Assembly: GCF_004168365.1 (NCBI RefSeq)
Contig: NZ_CP035704.1
Coordinates: 2,046,001-2,110,000, forward strand
Length of the DNA: 64,000 nucleotides
Direction: 5' to 3'
Source of the DNA: Pseudolysobacter antarcticus
Lineage (GTDB): Bacteria; Pseudomonadota; Gammaproteobacteria; Xanthomonadales; Rhodanobacteraceae
Shown here one piece after another: positions 46,694 to 56,843 of this stretch; the first letter of the stretch is position 1, and each line of letters begins with the position of its first letter. The notes under the pieces are model-generated. The model was not told where the DNA came from and ran no database searches. It worked only from the letters and a program-made list of their open reading frames with translations. The position numbers were made by a program, and so were the translations under genes.

Positions 46694-47125
46694 ATGTACA
46701 ACCTTCATTACCGCACCGCGCATCCGCATTTCAAGCAAGTGCTGAATACGCTTTTTGCCAATGCACCGACCGATGCCGCAGCGAAAGCCAATACCGGCGA
46801 GTGGATTCCGCGCGTCGACATCAAGGAAGAGAGCGATCGTTTTGTCATCCTCGCCGATATCCCCGGCATCGATCCGAACGATATCGAAGTGAATATGGAC
46901 AAAGGTGTGCTCTCGATCAAGGGCACACGTGCCGCGGATGCGAGCGTCGATGGCGAGAAATTCACGCGCGTTGAACGCGTTCGCGGCAGCTTCCAACGCC
47001 AGTTCGCGTTGCCCGATACGGCAAATGCCGAAGGCATTACCGCGGTAGGCAAGTTTGGCGTGCTGGAAATCAGCATCCCGAAAAATCCACAATCTGCACC
47101 GCGACGTATCAGCATCAGTCACTAA
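46694..47125 (+). CDS. Small heat-shock protein, Hsp20/IbpA family
   Basis: This 143-aa ATP-independent holdase has a full alpha-crystallin domain: WIPRVDIKEESDRFVILADIPGIDPNDIEVNMDKGVLSIKG, then ERVRGSFQRQFALPD and the groove-binding GVLEISIPK. A short C-terminal tail (QSAPRRISISH) contains a partial IXI motif. AGAGGAAAG precedes ATG 46694. A terminator follows the stop. A cbpA-like co-chaperone gene is the next gene on the strand, so the two may respond to the same stress. Confidence 0.94.
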   Translation: MYNLHYRTAHPHFKQVLNTLFANAPTDAAAKANTGEWIPRVDIKEESDRFVILADIPGIDPNDIEVNMDKGVLSIKGTRAADASVDGEKFTRVERVRGSFQRQFALPDTANAEGITAVGKFGVLEISIPKNPQSAPRRISISH

Positions 47126-47149
47126 GTCGTAAACTGCTTGGGGTATCGG

Positions 47150-47188
47150 GCCTGTGGTCGGTGATCTGACCGCAGGCCGTTTTTTTTG
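47150..47188 (+). terminator. Intrinsic terminator after the small heat-shock protein gene
   Basis: GCCTGTGGTC pairs with GACCGCAGGC (one mismatch) around an 8-nt loop and is followed by CG and eight T's (47181-47188). It begins 24 nt after the stop codon. Confidence 0.85.
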
Positions 47189-47323
47189 GAATGTGAGCCG
47201 CTTCTAGGATTGATCTGATATCGCCTTGTCGCCACCGGCATTGGGGGGGGCGATACGTTGGTCGTGTCGGACAAGCGCATTCCCAAGCATGCGCTACAAG
47301 ATTTACTGAGGGATTTTCATTTC

Positions 47324-48232
47324 ATGCAGTTCAAAGATTATTACGAAGTTCTGGGCGTCAAACCCGACGCAACGGACGCCGCGATCAAGTCCGCGTATCG
47401 ACGGCTGGCGCGCAAATTTCACCCGGATGTGAGCAAGGTCGAAGGTGCCGAAGAAAAGTTCAAGGGCGCCAACGAAGCCTACGAAGCGTTGAAAGATCCG
47501 GCCAAGCGCAAGGCCTACGATCAATTGCGTGCGCGTGGTTATCGTCCCGGCGAAGAATTCAATCCGCCGCCGAATTTCAGCGACGGCCAGGGTTTTTCCG
47601 GACAGGGTGGCGAGAGCGAAGGCTTCAGCGATTTTTTTGAATCGCTATTCGGCAATGCAGGTGGGGCACGCGGCCGACGCCCTGCCGGACCACGCCGCGG
47701 GCAGGACGTGCGCGCGCGCGTGCAGATTGATCTTGTCACCGCCTACCAAGGTGGCAAGCAACGCCTGACCTTGCGTGATCAGGGCGGCAGCGAACGTGCG
47801 CTCGAAGTAAAAATTCCTGCCGGGATTTTGTCCGGTCAGCAGATTCGCTTGGCGGGGCAGGGTTCACCGGGTGCGCAAGGCGGCCCGGCCGGCGATTTGT
47901 TGCTCGAAGTCGAGCTTTTGCCGGACTCACGATTTGAGCTGGAGGGGCGCAATGTGCTGCTGCAGTTACCGATCACACCTTGGGAAGCCGCATTGGGTGC
48001 CAGTGTGGCGGTGCCGACGCTGGCCGGTAATGTCGATCTCAAGATTCCGGCCGGTTCGAATAGCGGCAGAAAACTGCGTTTGAAGGGCCGGGGTTTACCT
48101 GGGTCACCCGCGGGCGACCAACTCGTGACACTGGTGATTCATGCGCCGGTGCCGAGCACGGATGCGCAACGAAAGGTCTACGAGGATATGGCGCGCGAAT
48201 TCGATTTCGATCCGCGTCAGCCAGTTGCCTGA
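47324..48232 (+). CDS. cbpA: DnaJ-family co-chaperone, curved DNA-binding protein A type
   Basis: This 302-aa protein has an N-terminal J domain (DYYEVLGVKPDATDAAIKSAYRRLARKFHPDVSK) with the HPD motif that stimulates DnaK. A Gly/Phe-rich linker (about 75-125: GEEFNPPPNFSDGQGFSGQGG) and two C-terminal substrate-binding domains (LDLVTAYQGGKQRLTL-like and PITPWEAALGASVAVPTL) follow, with no zinc-finger, as in CbpA. ATG 47324 follows TGAGGGATTTT and is preferred over an earlier in-frame start at 47258. A run of eight G's lies upstream at 47243-47250. Likely cytoplasmic. Confidence 0.94.
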   Translation: MQFKDYYEVLGVKPDATDAAIKSAYRRLARKFHPDVSKVEGAEEKFKGANEAYEALKDPAKRKAYDQLRARGYRPGEEFNPPPNFSDGQGFSGQGGESEGFSDFFESLFGNAGGARGRRPAGPRRGQDVRARVQIDLVTAYQGGKQRLTLRDQGGSERALEVKIPAGILSGQQIRLAGQGSPGAQGGPAGDLLLEVELLPDSRFELEGRNVLLQLPITPWEAALGASVAVPTLAGNVDLKIPAGSNSGRKLRLKGRGLPGSPAGDQLVTLVIHAPVPSTDAQRKVYEDMAREFDFDPRQPVA

Positions 48233-48256
48233 TTCGGCGTAAGGCACTTAAACGAC

Positions 48257-48289
48257 AAAACCGATCAGCCGCGAGGCTCGATCGGTTTT
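48257..48289. terminator. Bidirectional terminator candidate between cbpA and the response regulator gene
   Basis: AAAACCGATC (48257-48266) pairs perfectly with GATCGGTTTT (48280-48289) around a 13-nt loop. The A-run and T-run at the arms' ends suit termination of both convergent genes, although the stem is only moderately GC-rich. Confidence 0.7.
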
Positions 48290-48337
48290 GGCAGAGTCAA
48301 TGTGCAAAACAGAAAAACAGTCTGACGTTATGCTGGC

Positions 48338-48706
48338 TCAGGCAGCGGTGAGCAAATTGCCAATTGCCAAGGTAAGTTCGGCCTCGTTCACCGGCTTGGT
48401 GACATAGGCTTTCGCGCCCTGACGCAGACCCCAGATTCGATCGGTATTCTGATCCTTGGTCGTGACCAGGATCACCGGAATATGGCTGGTGGTCGGATCT
48501 TTCGACAGCGTACGTGTGGCCTGGAATCCGTTGAGATTCGGCATGACCACATCCATCAGAATGAGGTCAGGTGTCTCGCGCTTGGCCGCAGCAACGCCCG
48601 CGGAACCATCCACGGCCGTGACGGTTTTATGGCCCAGTTTTTCGACCAGACGGGTAAGACTCACCAGTTGCGACGGTGAATCATCGACTATTAAAATTTT
48701 CGCCAT
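48338..48706 (-). CDS. Single-domain response regulator, PilH-like
   Basis: This 122-aa protein is a receiver domain only: MAKILIVDDSPSQL with the acidic pair, the phospho-acceptor Asp in PDLILMDVVMPNLNGFQATR, Thr in VILVTTKDQ, and Lys in AYVTKPVNEAEL. The sequence is close to PilH, which opposes PilG in twitching-motility chemosensory signalling, but no pil or che gene is nearby, so other partners are possible. GGGGGAT precedes ATG 48706. It converges with cbpA across a candidate terminator. Confidence 0.88.
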   Translation of the reverse strand: MAKILIVDDSPSQLVSLTRLVEKLGHKTVTAVDGSAGVAAAKRETPDLILMDVVMPNLNGFQATRTLSKDPTTSHIPVILVTTKDQNTDRIWGLRQGAKAYVTKPVNEAELTLAIGNLLTAA

Positions 48707-48976
48707 GACATCCCCCATGTCGAGTGAACAGCGATAGGTTGTTTGTACATATCCACGACAATATCCCATATCCACCGAGCCATCGCTACGCGGCAACACT
48801 ACCGCATATCGCCTTGCTTGTGCCGCTTGCGATGCACGCGTGCAAACCGCTGCATCCACCCACCCACTGTAGCACTTGCGCGGCGGGAATTTTACTGAAA
48901 TTCACGTTTTTTACGCCAATTCGACAGAATAGTTGTTTGGCATGAATCTTGGTGATTTATCCCGGTTAGACGATGG

Positions 48977-49978
48977 TCAACCGCCGATTTTTACCATGCT
49001 GCGGCCAAACGAGGCACCATCAAGCATGGTATCGAATACATCTGGCAGGCCGGATAGGCCGATTTCCCTAGTTGCGATCTTGTCGAGATGCGCGGGTTTC
49101 CAGTCGCTGCCGAGGTGCTGCCAGATGTCATCGCGAATGCGGCGCGCGGTACCGCTCGATGCGATGCCGAGCAGACTCACGCCACGTATGATGAAAGGCA
49201 TTACCGTGGTGGCGAGTTCCGCACTCGCCGCGAGTCCGCAGCTTGCGATGTTGCCGTATGGATGAATCGAGCGCGTCAAGCCCGCCAGCATTTCGCCGCC
49301 GACATTGTCGATGGCGCCGCCCCAGCGCGAGGCTTCGAGCGGGCGTTGTCCCCAGTACAAATCCGTGCGCGAGATGCATTGTTTGGCGCCAAGTGCGATC
49401 AGGTCGTCGAAATGTTCGAGCTTGCCGCTGATCGCGTGTGCCTCGAAACCCGCGCGCGTAAGGATGTCGATCGCAAGCATGCCGACACCGCCGGTTGCAC
49501 CGGTAACCACGATCGGCCCGAGTTCAGGCGTTTGATCATTCTGCAGCATGCGGTACAACGACAGTGCGGCGGTGAAACCGGCGGTGCCGATGATCATTGC
49601 TTCGCGCAAACTCAAACCGTTCGGCAGCGGAATCACCCAGCATGAATCCAGTCGCGCGTATTCGGCATAACCACCATCGCGGTTCTCCGAAAGGCCGCTG
49701 CCGGTCACGAGTACCGCATCGCCCTCCTTGAATTTCGCATCGGTCGAACTGAGCACGTGCCCGGCCACATCGATGCCGCCGACCAGCGGAAAGTGGCGCA
49801 GGATTTTTCCCTTGCCGGTGCCAGCCAGCGCATCCTTGTAATTGACCGAGGAGTACGCGGTCTTGATCACCACTTCGCCGGGATTCAGATCGTCTAGCGA
49901 AATCTGCTCGATGCCGGCGCGGTGACTTTTGCCATCGGCGTGGATGCGAAACGCGTTGAAATTATCCGGTACGCTCAT
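48977..49978 (-). CDS. MDR-family quinone oxidoreductase, AcuI/YhdH type
   Basis: This 333-aa medium-chain reductase of the AcuI (acryloyl-CoA reductase)/YhdH group uses NADPH. Features: SSVNYKDALAGTGKGKILRHFPLVGGIDVAGHV at the N-terminus, GTAGFTAALSLYRML, and the Rossmann motif VVTGATGGVGMLAIDIL. No zinc-binding Cys cluster is present, as expected for the family. AGGAG precedes ATG 49978. It lies 38 nt downstream of lpdA on the same strand. Whether acryloyl-CoA is the natural substrate here cannot be said. Confidence 0.92.
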   Translation of the reverse strand: MSVPDNFNAFRIHADGKSHRAGIEQISLDDLNPGEVVIKTAYSSVNYKDALAGTGKGKILRHFPLVGGIDVAGHVLSSTDAKFKEGDAVLVTGSGLSENRDGGYAEYARLDSCWVIPLPNGLSLREAMIIGTAGFTAALSLYRMLQNDQTPELGPIVVTGATGGVGMLAIDILTRAGFEAHAISGKLEHFDDLIALGAKQCISRTDLYWGQRPLEASRWGGAIDNVGGEMLAGLTRSIHPYGNIASCGLAASAELATTVMPFIIRGVSLLGIASSGTARRIRDDIWQHLGSDWKPAHLDKIATREIGLSGLPDVFDTMLDGASFGRSMVKIGG

Positions 49979-50016
49979 TGACTACTCCTCGGCGGCATCT
50001 CTGCACCTGCATCAAA

Positions 50017-51441
50017 TCAGTTGGCTTTGTGGATCGCGCGTTTGTCCACTGCCAGTGCCGCTTCGTGCACCGCTTCCGACATCGTCGGATGCGCGTGCAC
50101 GATGCGTGCGAGGTCTTCGGATGAGCCCTTGAACTCCATCGCCACGACACATTCGGCGACGAGTTCGGATACGTTCGCGCCGACCAGATGCACACCGAGA
50201 ATACGATCGGTTTCTGCATGCGCAATCATCTTCACGAGACCGGCGGGTTCGTTCATGGCGACGGCGCGACCGATTGCGGCAAACGGAAAACTGCCGATCT
50301 TGTACGGTACGCCTTCTTCCTTGAGCTGCTTTTCGGTCTTGCCGACCCAAGCGATTTCCGGCTCGGTGTAAATCACCCACGGAATCGTATCCATGTTGAC
50401 ATGGCCGGCTTTGCCAGCGATGAGTTCGGCAACCATCATGCCTTCCTCGAAACCCTTGTGCGCGAGCATCGGTCCGCGGACGCAATCGCCGACGCCCCAG
50501 ATTCCTTCGACACCGCTCCAGCAATGTTCGTCCACCACGACCCGACCACGCTCGTCGAGCTTCACGCCGGTGCCTTCACCGAGCACGCCATCGGTGTAGG
50601 CGCGGCGGCCAACGGCGACCAGTAATTTATCGACGACAAGTTGTTTTTCGCCGTCCTTGCCGGCGTAACTCAGGTGGACTTCCTCACCCTTGATTTCGGC
50701 TTTCAACAACTTCGCGCCGAGTTCGATTTTCAGGCCTTGCTTGGCGAATTCGCGCGCCGCTGCCTTGGCGATATCGGCATCGGCTGCACCAAGAAAATCG
50801 GGCAGCGCTTCGAGGATCGTTACCTCGCTGCCGAGACGTTTCCAGACGCTGCCGAGTTCAAGCCCGATCACGCCCGCGCCGATGACGCCGAGGCGTTTCG
50901 GCACGGCGGTAAAATCCAGCGCGCCAGCGTTGTCGACAATAAACTTGCCGTCGAATTTCGCAAACGGCAATTCGATCGGCGCCGAACCCGTGGCGATCAC
51001 GACATTCGTTCCGCTCAAAGTTTGTTTGTTGCCATCGGCGGCGGTGATTTCGACCTGGCGATCCTTCAGCAATTTACCTTTGCCAAAGAAGGGCGTGATC
51101 TTGTTCGACTTGAACAGCATGGCCACGCCGCCGGTGAATTGCTTGACGATCTTGTCCTTGCGCCCAACCATCGTGTTGACGTCGATTTTCGCGTCACTCG
51201 TGGTGATGCCATGGACGTCGAAGTGCTGGGTCAGATTCCAGAACTGTTTCGACGAATCCAGCAGCGCCTTGGATGGAATGCAGCCGACGTTGAGGCAGGT
51301 TCCGCCGAGCGCAGGCTTGCCGTCCTTGCCGATGAAGTCATCGATGCACGCGACTTTCAAGCCAAGTTGCGCCGCGCGAATCGCCGCGTGATAACCGGCC
51401 GGACCGGCGCCGATGACGATGAGATCGAATTGGTCGGACAT
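50017..51441 (-). CDS. lpdA: Dihydrolipoyl dehydrogenase (E3)
   Basis: This 474-aa flavoprotein reoxidises the lipoyl arms of 2-oxoacid dehydrogenase complexes with NAD+. Visible: FAD-binding LIVIGAGPAGYHAAIRAAQLG, the redox disulfide Cys49/Cys54 in GGTCLNVGCIPSK, the NAD-binding GAGVIGLELGSVWKRLG, and the catalytic His in VHAHPTMSEAVHEAAL near the C-terminus. The start at 51441 matches the family; a further 20 in-frame codons upstream do not. It is the third gene of the sucA-sucB-lpdA operon, behind a 111-nt gap with two inverted repeats. Confidence 0.97.
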   Translation of the reverse strand: MSDQFDLIVIGAGPAGYHAAIRAAQLGLKVACIDDFIGKDGKPALGGTCLNVGCIPSKALLDSSKQFWNLTQHFDVHGITTSDAKIDVNTMVGRKDKIVKQFTGGVAMLFKSNKITPFFGKGKLLKDRQVEITAADGNKQTLSGTNVVIATGSAPIELPFAKFDGKFIVDNAGALDFTAVPKRLGVIGAGVIGLELGSVWKRLGSEVTILEALPDFLGAADADIAKAAAREFAKQGLKIELGAKLLKAEIKGEEVHLSYAGKDGEKQLVVDKLLVAVGRRAYTDGVLGEGTGVKLDERGRVVVDEHCWSGVEGIWGVGDCVRGPMLAHKGFEEGMMVAELIAGKAGHVNMDTIPWVIYTEPEIAWVGKTEKQLKEEGVPYKIGSFPFAAIGRAVAMNEPAGLVKMIAHAETDRILGVHLVGANVSELVAECVVAMEFKGSSEDLARIVHAHPTMSEAVHEAALAVDKRAIHKAN

Positions 51442-51501
51442 GGCAAATTTCCAGAAAGTGACGGGGATCAGACGCGGAAAACCTGGCGTCAGCAACAGCA
51501 A

Positions 51502-51559
51502 CCTTCATTCCAGACGGGGCCGGAATGAAGGCTTGTTATGCTTTGACAAATATCAAAGC
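51502..51559. other. Two inverted repeats between sucB and lpdA
   Basis: A 10-bp perfect stem CCTTCATTCC (51502-51511) / GGAATGAAGG (51522-51531) and a 7-bp stem GCTTTGA (51540-51546) / TCAAAGC (51553-51559, overlapping the sucB stop) lie in the sucB-lpdA gap. Neither is followed by a T run on the minus strand, so these are more likely RNA-stability or processing structures than full terminators. Confidence 0.45.
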
Positions 51560-52770
51560 CCGAGCAGCATGCGCTGCGGATTTTCAAGCTGATTCTTGAT
51601 ATCGACGAGGAATAGCACAGCATCTTTTCCATCGATGATGCGATGGTCGTAGCTGATCGCGATGTACATCATCGGCGCGGCGATCACTTGGCCGTTCTCG
51701 ACGATCGCGCGTTCCTTGATCGTATGCATGCCCAGGATCGCGCTCTGCGGCGGATTGACGATCGGTGTGGACATCAGCGAACCGAACGTGCCGCCGTTGG
51801 TGATCGTGAAGGTGCCGCCTTGCAGATCTTCGAGCTTGAGTCCGCCTTCGCGCGCTTGTTTGGCGAATGCGGCGATGGCTTTTTCGATCTCGGCGAAACT
51901 CATGTTCTGCGCATCACGCAACACCGGCGTGACCAGACCTTTTTCAGTCGATACCGCGACCGAAATGTCCTGGTAACCGTGATAGATCACGTCGTTGCCA
52001 TCGACCGAACTATTGACGATCGGGTGACGTTTCAGCGCTTCGCACGCGGCCTTGACGAAGAAACTCATGTAACCGAGTTTGATGCCGTTGGCTTTCTCGA
52101 ACGATTCACCAAGCTCCTTGCGCATTATCCCGACCTTGCCGAGATTGACTTCGTTGAACGAGGTCAGCATCGCGATCGAGTTTTTCGACAGCATCAAGCG
52201 CTCGGCGATCTTGGTGCGCATGCGTGTCATCGGCACTCGCTCTTCCGGGCGTGCTCCGGTCGGCGCGCGTACGGCGGCGGCTGCGCTCGGCGCGGCTGCA
52301 GCCGCAGGTTTGCCGGCGATGAAGTTGACCAGGTCTTCCTTGGTGACACGGCCATCACGACCGGTCGCGGCGACGTTATTCGCATCGATCTTGTTCTCGG
52401 TCGCGACACGCTGGCCGGCTGGCGAAAGGTCGGCAGATTTCGAGGAACTTGCTGCGGCAGCGGGTGCTGCGGCTGCCGGTGCAGCGGCAGCTTTCGGCGC
52501 TTCGGCTTTTGCGGCCGGAGCGGCAGCCACGGCGCCTTCTTCGATGATCGCGATCAGCTCTTGGCTCAGCACAGTATCGCCGGTATTTTTCACGATGGTC
52601 TTGAGAATGCCGTCGGCCGGTGCGGGGACTTCGAGCACCACTTTATCCGTTTCGAGATCGACCAGATTTTCGTCGCGTCTGACCGCATCACCAGCTTTTT
52701 TGTGCCAGGTGGCAATCACCGCATCAGCGACGGATTCGGGCAGTACGGGAACTTTGACTTCGATACTCAT
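51553..52770 (-). CDS. sucB: Dihydrolipoyllysine-residue succinyltransferase (2-oxoglutarate dehydrogenase E2)
   Basis: This 405-aa core subunit of the 2-oxoglutarate dehydrogenase complex has one N-terminal lipoyl domain with the lipoylated Lys in [13 protein letters not shown]. An Ala-rich flexible linker, an E3/E1-binding domain ([33 protein letters not shown]), a second Ala-rich linker and the catalytic domain ending in [13 protein letters not shown] follow. The last carries the catalytic His and Asp. The gene lies 9 nt after the sucA stop, implying coupling. It acts in the TCA cycle in the cytoplasm. Confidence 0.97.
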   Translation of the reverse strand: MSIEVKVPVLPESVADAVIATWHKKAGDAVRRDENLVDLETDKVVLEVPAPADGILKTIVKNTGDTVLSQELIAIIEEGAVAAAPAAKAEAPKAAAAPAAAAPAAAASSSKSADLSPAGQRVATENKIDANNVAATGRDGRVTKEDLVNFIAGKPAAAAAPSAAAAVRAPTGARPEERVPMTRMRTKIAERLMLSKNSIAMLTSFNEVNLGKVGIMRKELGESFEKANGIKLGYMSFFVKAACEALKRHPIVNSSVDGNDVIYHGYQDISVAVSTEKGLVTPVLRDAQNMSFAEIEKAIAAFAKQAREGGLKLEDLQGGTFTITNGGTFGSLMSTPIVNPPQSAILGMHTIKERAIVENGQVIAAPMMYIAISYDHRIIDGKDAVLFLVDIKNQLENPQRMLLGL

Positions 52771-52779
52771 GGTTATCCT

Positions 52780-55632
52780 TTATTCCGAAACGTGAGCAGT
52801 GGCGACCGCCGTCAGCAGCGCGTGTTCGACCAGCGCGGCCTGTTCGGCGACGTGGGCATTAAAATGGCCTGCCGCCGGTGCTGGCGAGCGTGGTCGACCG
52901 GCATAACTGAGACTGTGTTTGTTCTCGATGCAGGCCTGCAGGTGATGGCGAATCTGGAACCATGCGCCTTGGTTCATCGGCTCTTCCTGGCACCATACGA
53001 CTTCTTTCGCCGCTGGATATTTGGCGAGCTCGGCGCTGACTTCAGCGCGCGGGAACGGATAGAGCTGCTCGACGCGCAGGATCGCCACATCGTCGATGCC
53101 ACGCTTCTGCGCGTCTTCGATCAGATCGTAATAAACCTTGCCCGAACAGAACACCACTCGGCGCACTTTTTGCGCGGGCTGTTTTGCATTCGAATCGGCA
53201 ATCACGAGCTGGAAACTGCCATTGCTCAGGTCGTCCAGCGACGAGGTCGACGACTTGTTGCGCAACATCGATTTCGGCGTCATCACGATCAGCGGCTTGC
53301 GGCAACTGCGCAGCATCTGCCGGCGCAACATATGGAACATCTGCGCCGGTGTGGTCGGCATGCACACCTGCATATTGCTGAGCGCGCACATCTGCAGAAA
53401 ACGTTCGAGACGCGCCGAGGAATGCTCCGGACCCTGACCTTCGTAGCCATGTGGCAGGAACAAGGCGAGTCCGCACAGGCGTCCCCATTTGGCCTCGCCC
53501 GAAGAAATGAACTGGTCGATCACGACTTGCGCACCGTTGGCGAAGTCGCCGAACTGGCCTTCCCAGATCGACAGCGTGCTCGGATCGGCGGTCGAATAAC
53601 CGTATTCGAAACCCATCACTGCTTCTTCGGACAGCAGCGAATCGACCACCCACACGCTGGCGCCGTCGCGCACCGTGCTGAGCGGCAAATAGGTTTCGTT
53701 GGAATGCTGATCGTGCAATACCGCGTGGCGATGGAAGAACGTGCCACGACCGGAATCCTGGCCGACCAAACGCAGATTGAAACCCTGATCGATCAGCGAC
53801 GCGTAAGCCAGATTTTCGGCAAAACCCCAGTCCATGCGCAGCTCGCCAGCGGCCATCTTGTTGCGATCTTCATAGATCTTGGCGACACGCGCCTGCAATG
53901 CGAGATCCTTCGGCAGGACGAGAATTTTATCCAGCAGCTCGGCCATCTTTTTAGGATCGACCGCGGTGTTGGCCGGTTGCTGCAAGGTACCGTTCTGGTA
54001 TTTGCTCCAGTCCAGATTCAACCCGTCCAGCGCGACCGGCGCGAGCGCGGCAACCGCGCGCCCAGCATCGAGTTTGCTGCGATAGTCATCGACGATCGCC
54101 TGTGCGTCGGCGGCGGTCAGCAGGTTTTGTTCGATCAATTGGTTGGCGTACAACTCGCGTGCGGTCGGTCGTGCGCGAATCACCTGGTACATGATCGGCT
54201 GCGTCGCCGCCGGTTCGTCGGCTTCGTTGTGGCCTTGGCGGCGATAACAGACCAGATCGACCACGACGTCGCGCTTGAACTTGGCGCGGAATTCGAACGC
54301 GAGTTGCGCGCAATACAGCACCGCTTCCGGATCGTCGCCGTTGACGTGCAGCACCGGCGCATCGACCATTTTCGCCACGTCGGTGCAATACAGCGTGGAG
54401 CGCGCATCGTCGACACGGCTGGTGGTGAATCCGATCTGATTATTGACCACGATATGGACGGTGCCGCCGATGCGGAAACCGCGCGCCTGCGACATGTTCA
54501 GCAATTCCATGCCGACGCCCTGGCCGGCAAACGCGGCATCGCCGTGGATCAGAATTGCGATGACCTGATCGTGACTCTTGTCCTTGCGCCGATTCTGTCG
54601 TGCACGCACGCTGCCGGCGACCACCGGATTGATGATCTCCAGATGCGACGGATTGAAGCCCATCGCCAGATGCACGGCGCCGCCCGCGGTTTGAATGTCG
54701 GAGCTGAAACCCATGTGGTATTTGACGTCGCCGGAATGTGCCGGATCATCGTCGTGCGCAAACTTGCCTTCGAACTCGTCGAACAACTGATGCGGCGGTT
54801 TGCCGAACGTGTTGACCAGCACATTGAGGCGACCGCGGTGCGCCATGCCGATGACCATTTCCTTGGCGCCGTTCGCGCCTCCGCGCTGGATGATGTCGTC
54901 GAGCATCGGAATCAGGCTGTCGCCGCCTTCCAGCGAAAAACGCTTCTGCCCGACATAACGCGTATGTAGGTAGCGCTCAAGTCCATCGGCTGCAGTCAAT
55001 TGCGCGAGGATGTGTTTTTTCTGCTCGGCGCTGAACGGGAATTTGCCGCCGGTGGCTTCCATTTTTTCATGCACCCAGCGCCGCTGTTCGGCATCCGAGA
55101 TATGCATGAATTCAGCGCCGATGGTGCTGGCATAGGTTGCCTTGAGCAACGCCAGCAAATCCTTGAGCTTGAGTCGGCGCGATCCGGCCTGGGCCGCGGT
55201 ATTGAATTCGGTATTGAGATCGGCATCGGTCAGGCCGTGAAACGCAAGCTCCAGATCCGGCGCCGGTTGTTTTGTCGCAAGACCGAGCGGGTCGAGATTC
55301 GCTGCGAGATGGCCGCGTGAGCGATAGGCGGTGACCAGACGCAGCACGTTCGCCTGTTTCTGCGCATCCTGCTCGCTGGCTGGCACAGCGGCCTGCGCGT
55401 GGACGTTGCGATTGCGCTTTTGAGCTTCCTCGATACCCGCGATGACGACCGAGTGCGGCACATCGCCGGCTTCGCGCCCGCGAAACGTATCGAAGTAGGT
55501 TTTCCACTCGGGCGAAACACTGCCGGTGTCCTGCAGATAATTTTCGTACAAACCCTCGATAAACGCGGCGTTACCGCCCGAGAGTTGCGAGGACTGGGCG
55601 AATTGTTGAAGCAGGCTGGGGTTGGCGCTCAC
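52780..55632 (-). CDS. sucA: 2-oxoglutarate dehydrogenase E1 component
   Basis: This 950-aa thiamine diphosphate enzyme decarboxylates 2-oxoglutarate and succinylates the E2 lipoyl arm. Features: the N-terminal SucB-docking segment with FIEGLYENYLQDTGSVSPEWKTYF, EMVIGMAHRGRLNVLVN, the ThDP/Mg motif GDAAFAGQGVGMELLNMS...VVNNQIGFTTS, and a C-terminal transketolase-like domain with LPHGYEGQGPEHSSARLERFLQ. The length is normal. It starts the sucA-sucB-lpdA operon; 210 nt separate it from the acetyltransferase gene upstream, with nothing recognised in the gap. Confidence 0.98.
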   Translation of the reverse strand: MSANPSLLQQFAQSSQLSGGNAAFIEGLYENYLQDTGSVSPEWKTYFDTFRGREAGDVPHSVVIAGIEEAQKRNRNVHAQAAVPASEQDAQKQANVLRLVTAYRSRGHLAANLDPLGLATKQPAPDLELAFHGLTDADLNTEFNTAAQAGSRRLKLKDLLALLKATYASTIGAEFMHISDAEQRRWVHEKMEATGGKFPFSAEQKKHILAQLTAADGLERYLHTRYVGQKRFSLEGGDSLIPMLDDIIQRGGANGAKEMVIGMAHRGRLNVLVNTFGKPPHQLFDEFEGKFAHDDDPAHSGDVKYHMGFSSDIQTAGGAVHLAMGFNPSHLEIINPVVAGSVRARQNRRKDKSHDQVIAILIHGDAAFAGQGVGMELLNMSQARGFRIGGTVHIVVNNQIGFTTSRVDDARSTLYCTDVAKMVDAPVLHVNGDDPEAVLYCAQLAFEFRAKFKRDVVVDLVCYRRQGHNEADEPAATQPIMYQVIRARPTARELYANQLIEQNLLTAADAQAIVDDYRSKLDAGRAVAALAPVALDGLNLDWSKYQNGTLQQPANTAVDPKKMAELLDKILVLPKDLALQARVAKIYEDRNKMAAGELRMDWGFAENLAYASLIDQGFNLRLVGQDSGRGTFFHRHAVLHDQHSNETYLPLSTVRDGASVWVVDSLLSEEAVMGFEYGYSTADPSTLSIWEGQFGDFANGAQVVIDQFISSGEAKWGRLCGLALFLPHGYEGQGPEHSSARLERFLQMCALSNMQVCMPTTPAQMFHMLRRQMLRSCRKPLIVMTPKSMLRNKSSTSSLDDLSNGSFQLVIADSNAKQPAQKVRRVVFCSGKVYYDLIEDAQKRGIDDVAILRVEQLYPFPRAEVSAELAKYPAAKEVVWCQEEPMNQGAWFQIRHHLQACIENKHSLSYAGRPRSPAPAAGHFNAHVAEQAALVEHALLTAVATAHVSE

Positions 55633-55842
55633 GCTGGCTTACCGAAGTTGAGAGGCGCGTTTGACGCACGCCCGATGGGATTGACGGTCCGGCACAAAAC
55701 AGTTTCGTGCGAATTAAAACCCGCAAATTATACGCGCAAGCTGCGGCATTGCAGCAATAAAATCAGTGGGCAGTGGGGCAGGATTCATGCAGTGCATATG
55801 TTCGCAGACAATTCGATCACCGAATTGATGTGCGACCTTTGT

Positions 55843-56843
55843 CTACAAACTCAACTGGCGTAGTTCATCGGCGCCGCGCGCGCGCTCCCAGACCTGCTCG
55901 AAATAGCTCAGCAACTGGCGATGCCGGCCTGGTGCGTAGCTGCCGCCTTCGCCCTCGTAGCGCAGCGCGTCGGGACGAAACAGATAACCCGATCGATCGG
56001 TCAGCAGGAACGCCGACGTGTAGTGACGGTCTTCATCGAACTCCGGCACGCGGATCTCGAACACGCTCGAAAGCCGTTGCGCCAGCGCGATCAGGCGATT
56101 GCCGTCGTGCATCGCGCGGTCGGGATCACGCACCAGAATGCGCACGCGCGCGCCGCGGCCTTGCGTGCCGATATGCTGAAGTGCGGCAAGAATATCGCTG
56201 TGGTCGAGCAGGCCCGGATCGAGCTCGCGGCTGCAAATCGCAATCTCGCGCGCTGCGCCCTGCAACAGCGCCAGCAACGTGGCGACCGTCTCGTCGCGTG
56301 TGCTGGTGTGATAGTCCTGGTTTTGCGGAGCTGGCGCGGGCGGCGCGCGTTCGGGCGCTGTCATCGGAGCCAGCGCCAGGCGCATATGCCGGTGGCGGAT
56401 ATTGGCCTCGACAAATTCCTCGCCGTAGCCCTCGAAACCGAATGCCTCGTAGAAACCAATCGCGCTGACTTGCGAATGCAGCTCCACTTCGGCGTAACCG
56501 AGTTCACGCGCGCGTTCGACCAGCGTGCGCAGCAGCGCCGCGCCAACCTGTTTGCCGCGCCACGGCTTGCGTACCGCCATGCGCCCGATCTTGCGTTCCG
56601 GCGTGAGTCGACCCGTGCCGATCGGTTGCCCGTCATTTGCACGCGCCAGCACGTGGTGGCTGAGCGCGTCCAGCTCATCCCATTCTTCCTCGCGCGATAC
56701 CTGCTGCTCGATCACGAAAACTTCTTCGCGAACCTCACGCAGATCGGCAAGATCGCGATCCCACGCAGCATGTTCGACACTAAAATCTGCCGTTATCGTT
56801 TTCGCGGTGGAAGATTCAGGCGTGATTCGGGTCGATTGATCGG

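Noticed and set aside
51643-54969. An 1,108-codon open frame on the plus strand opposite sucB and sucA
   Set aside because: It is an antisense shadow of two clear genes in high-GC DNA; its translation is His/Arg/Asp-rich with no known motif.
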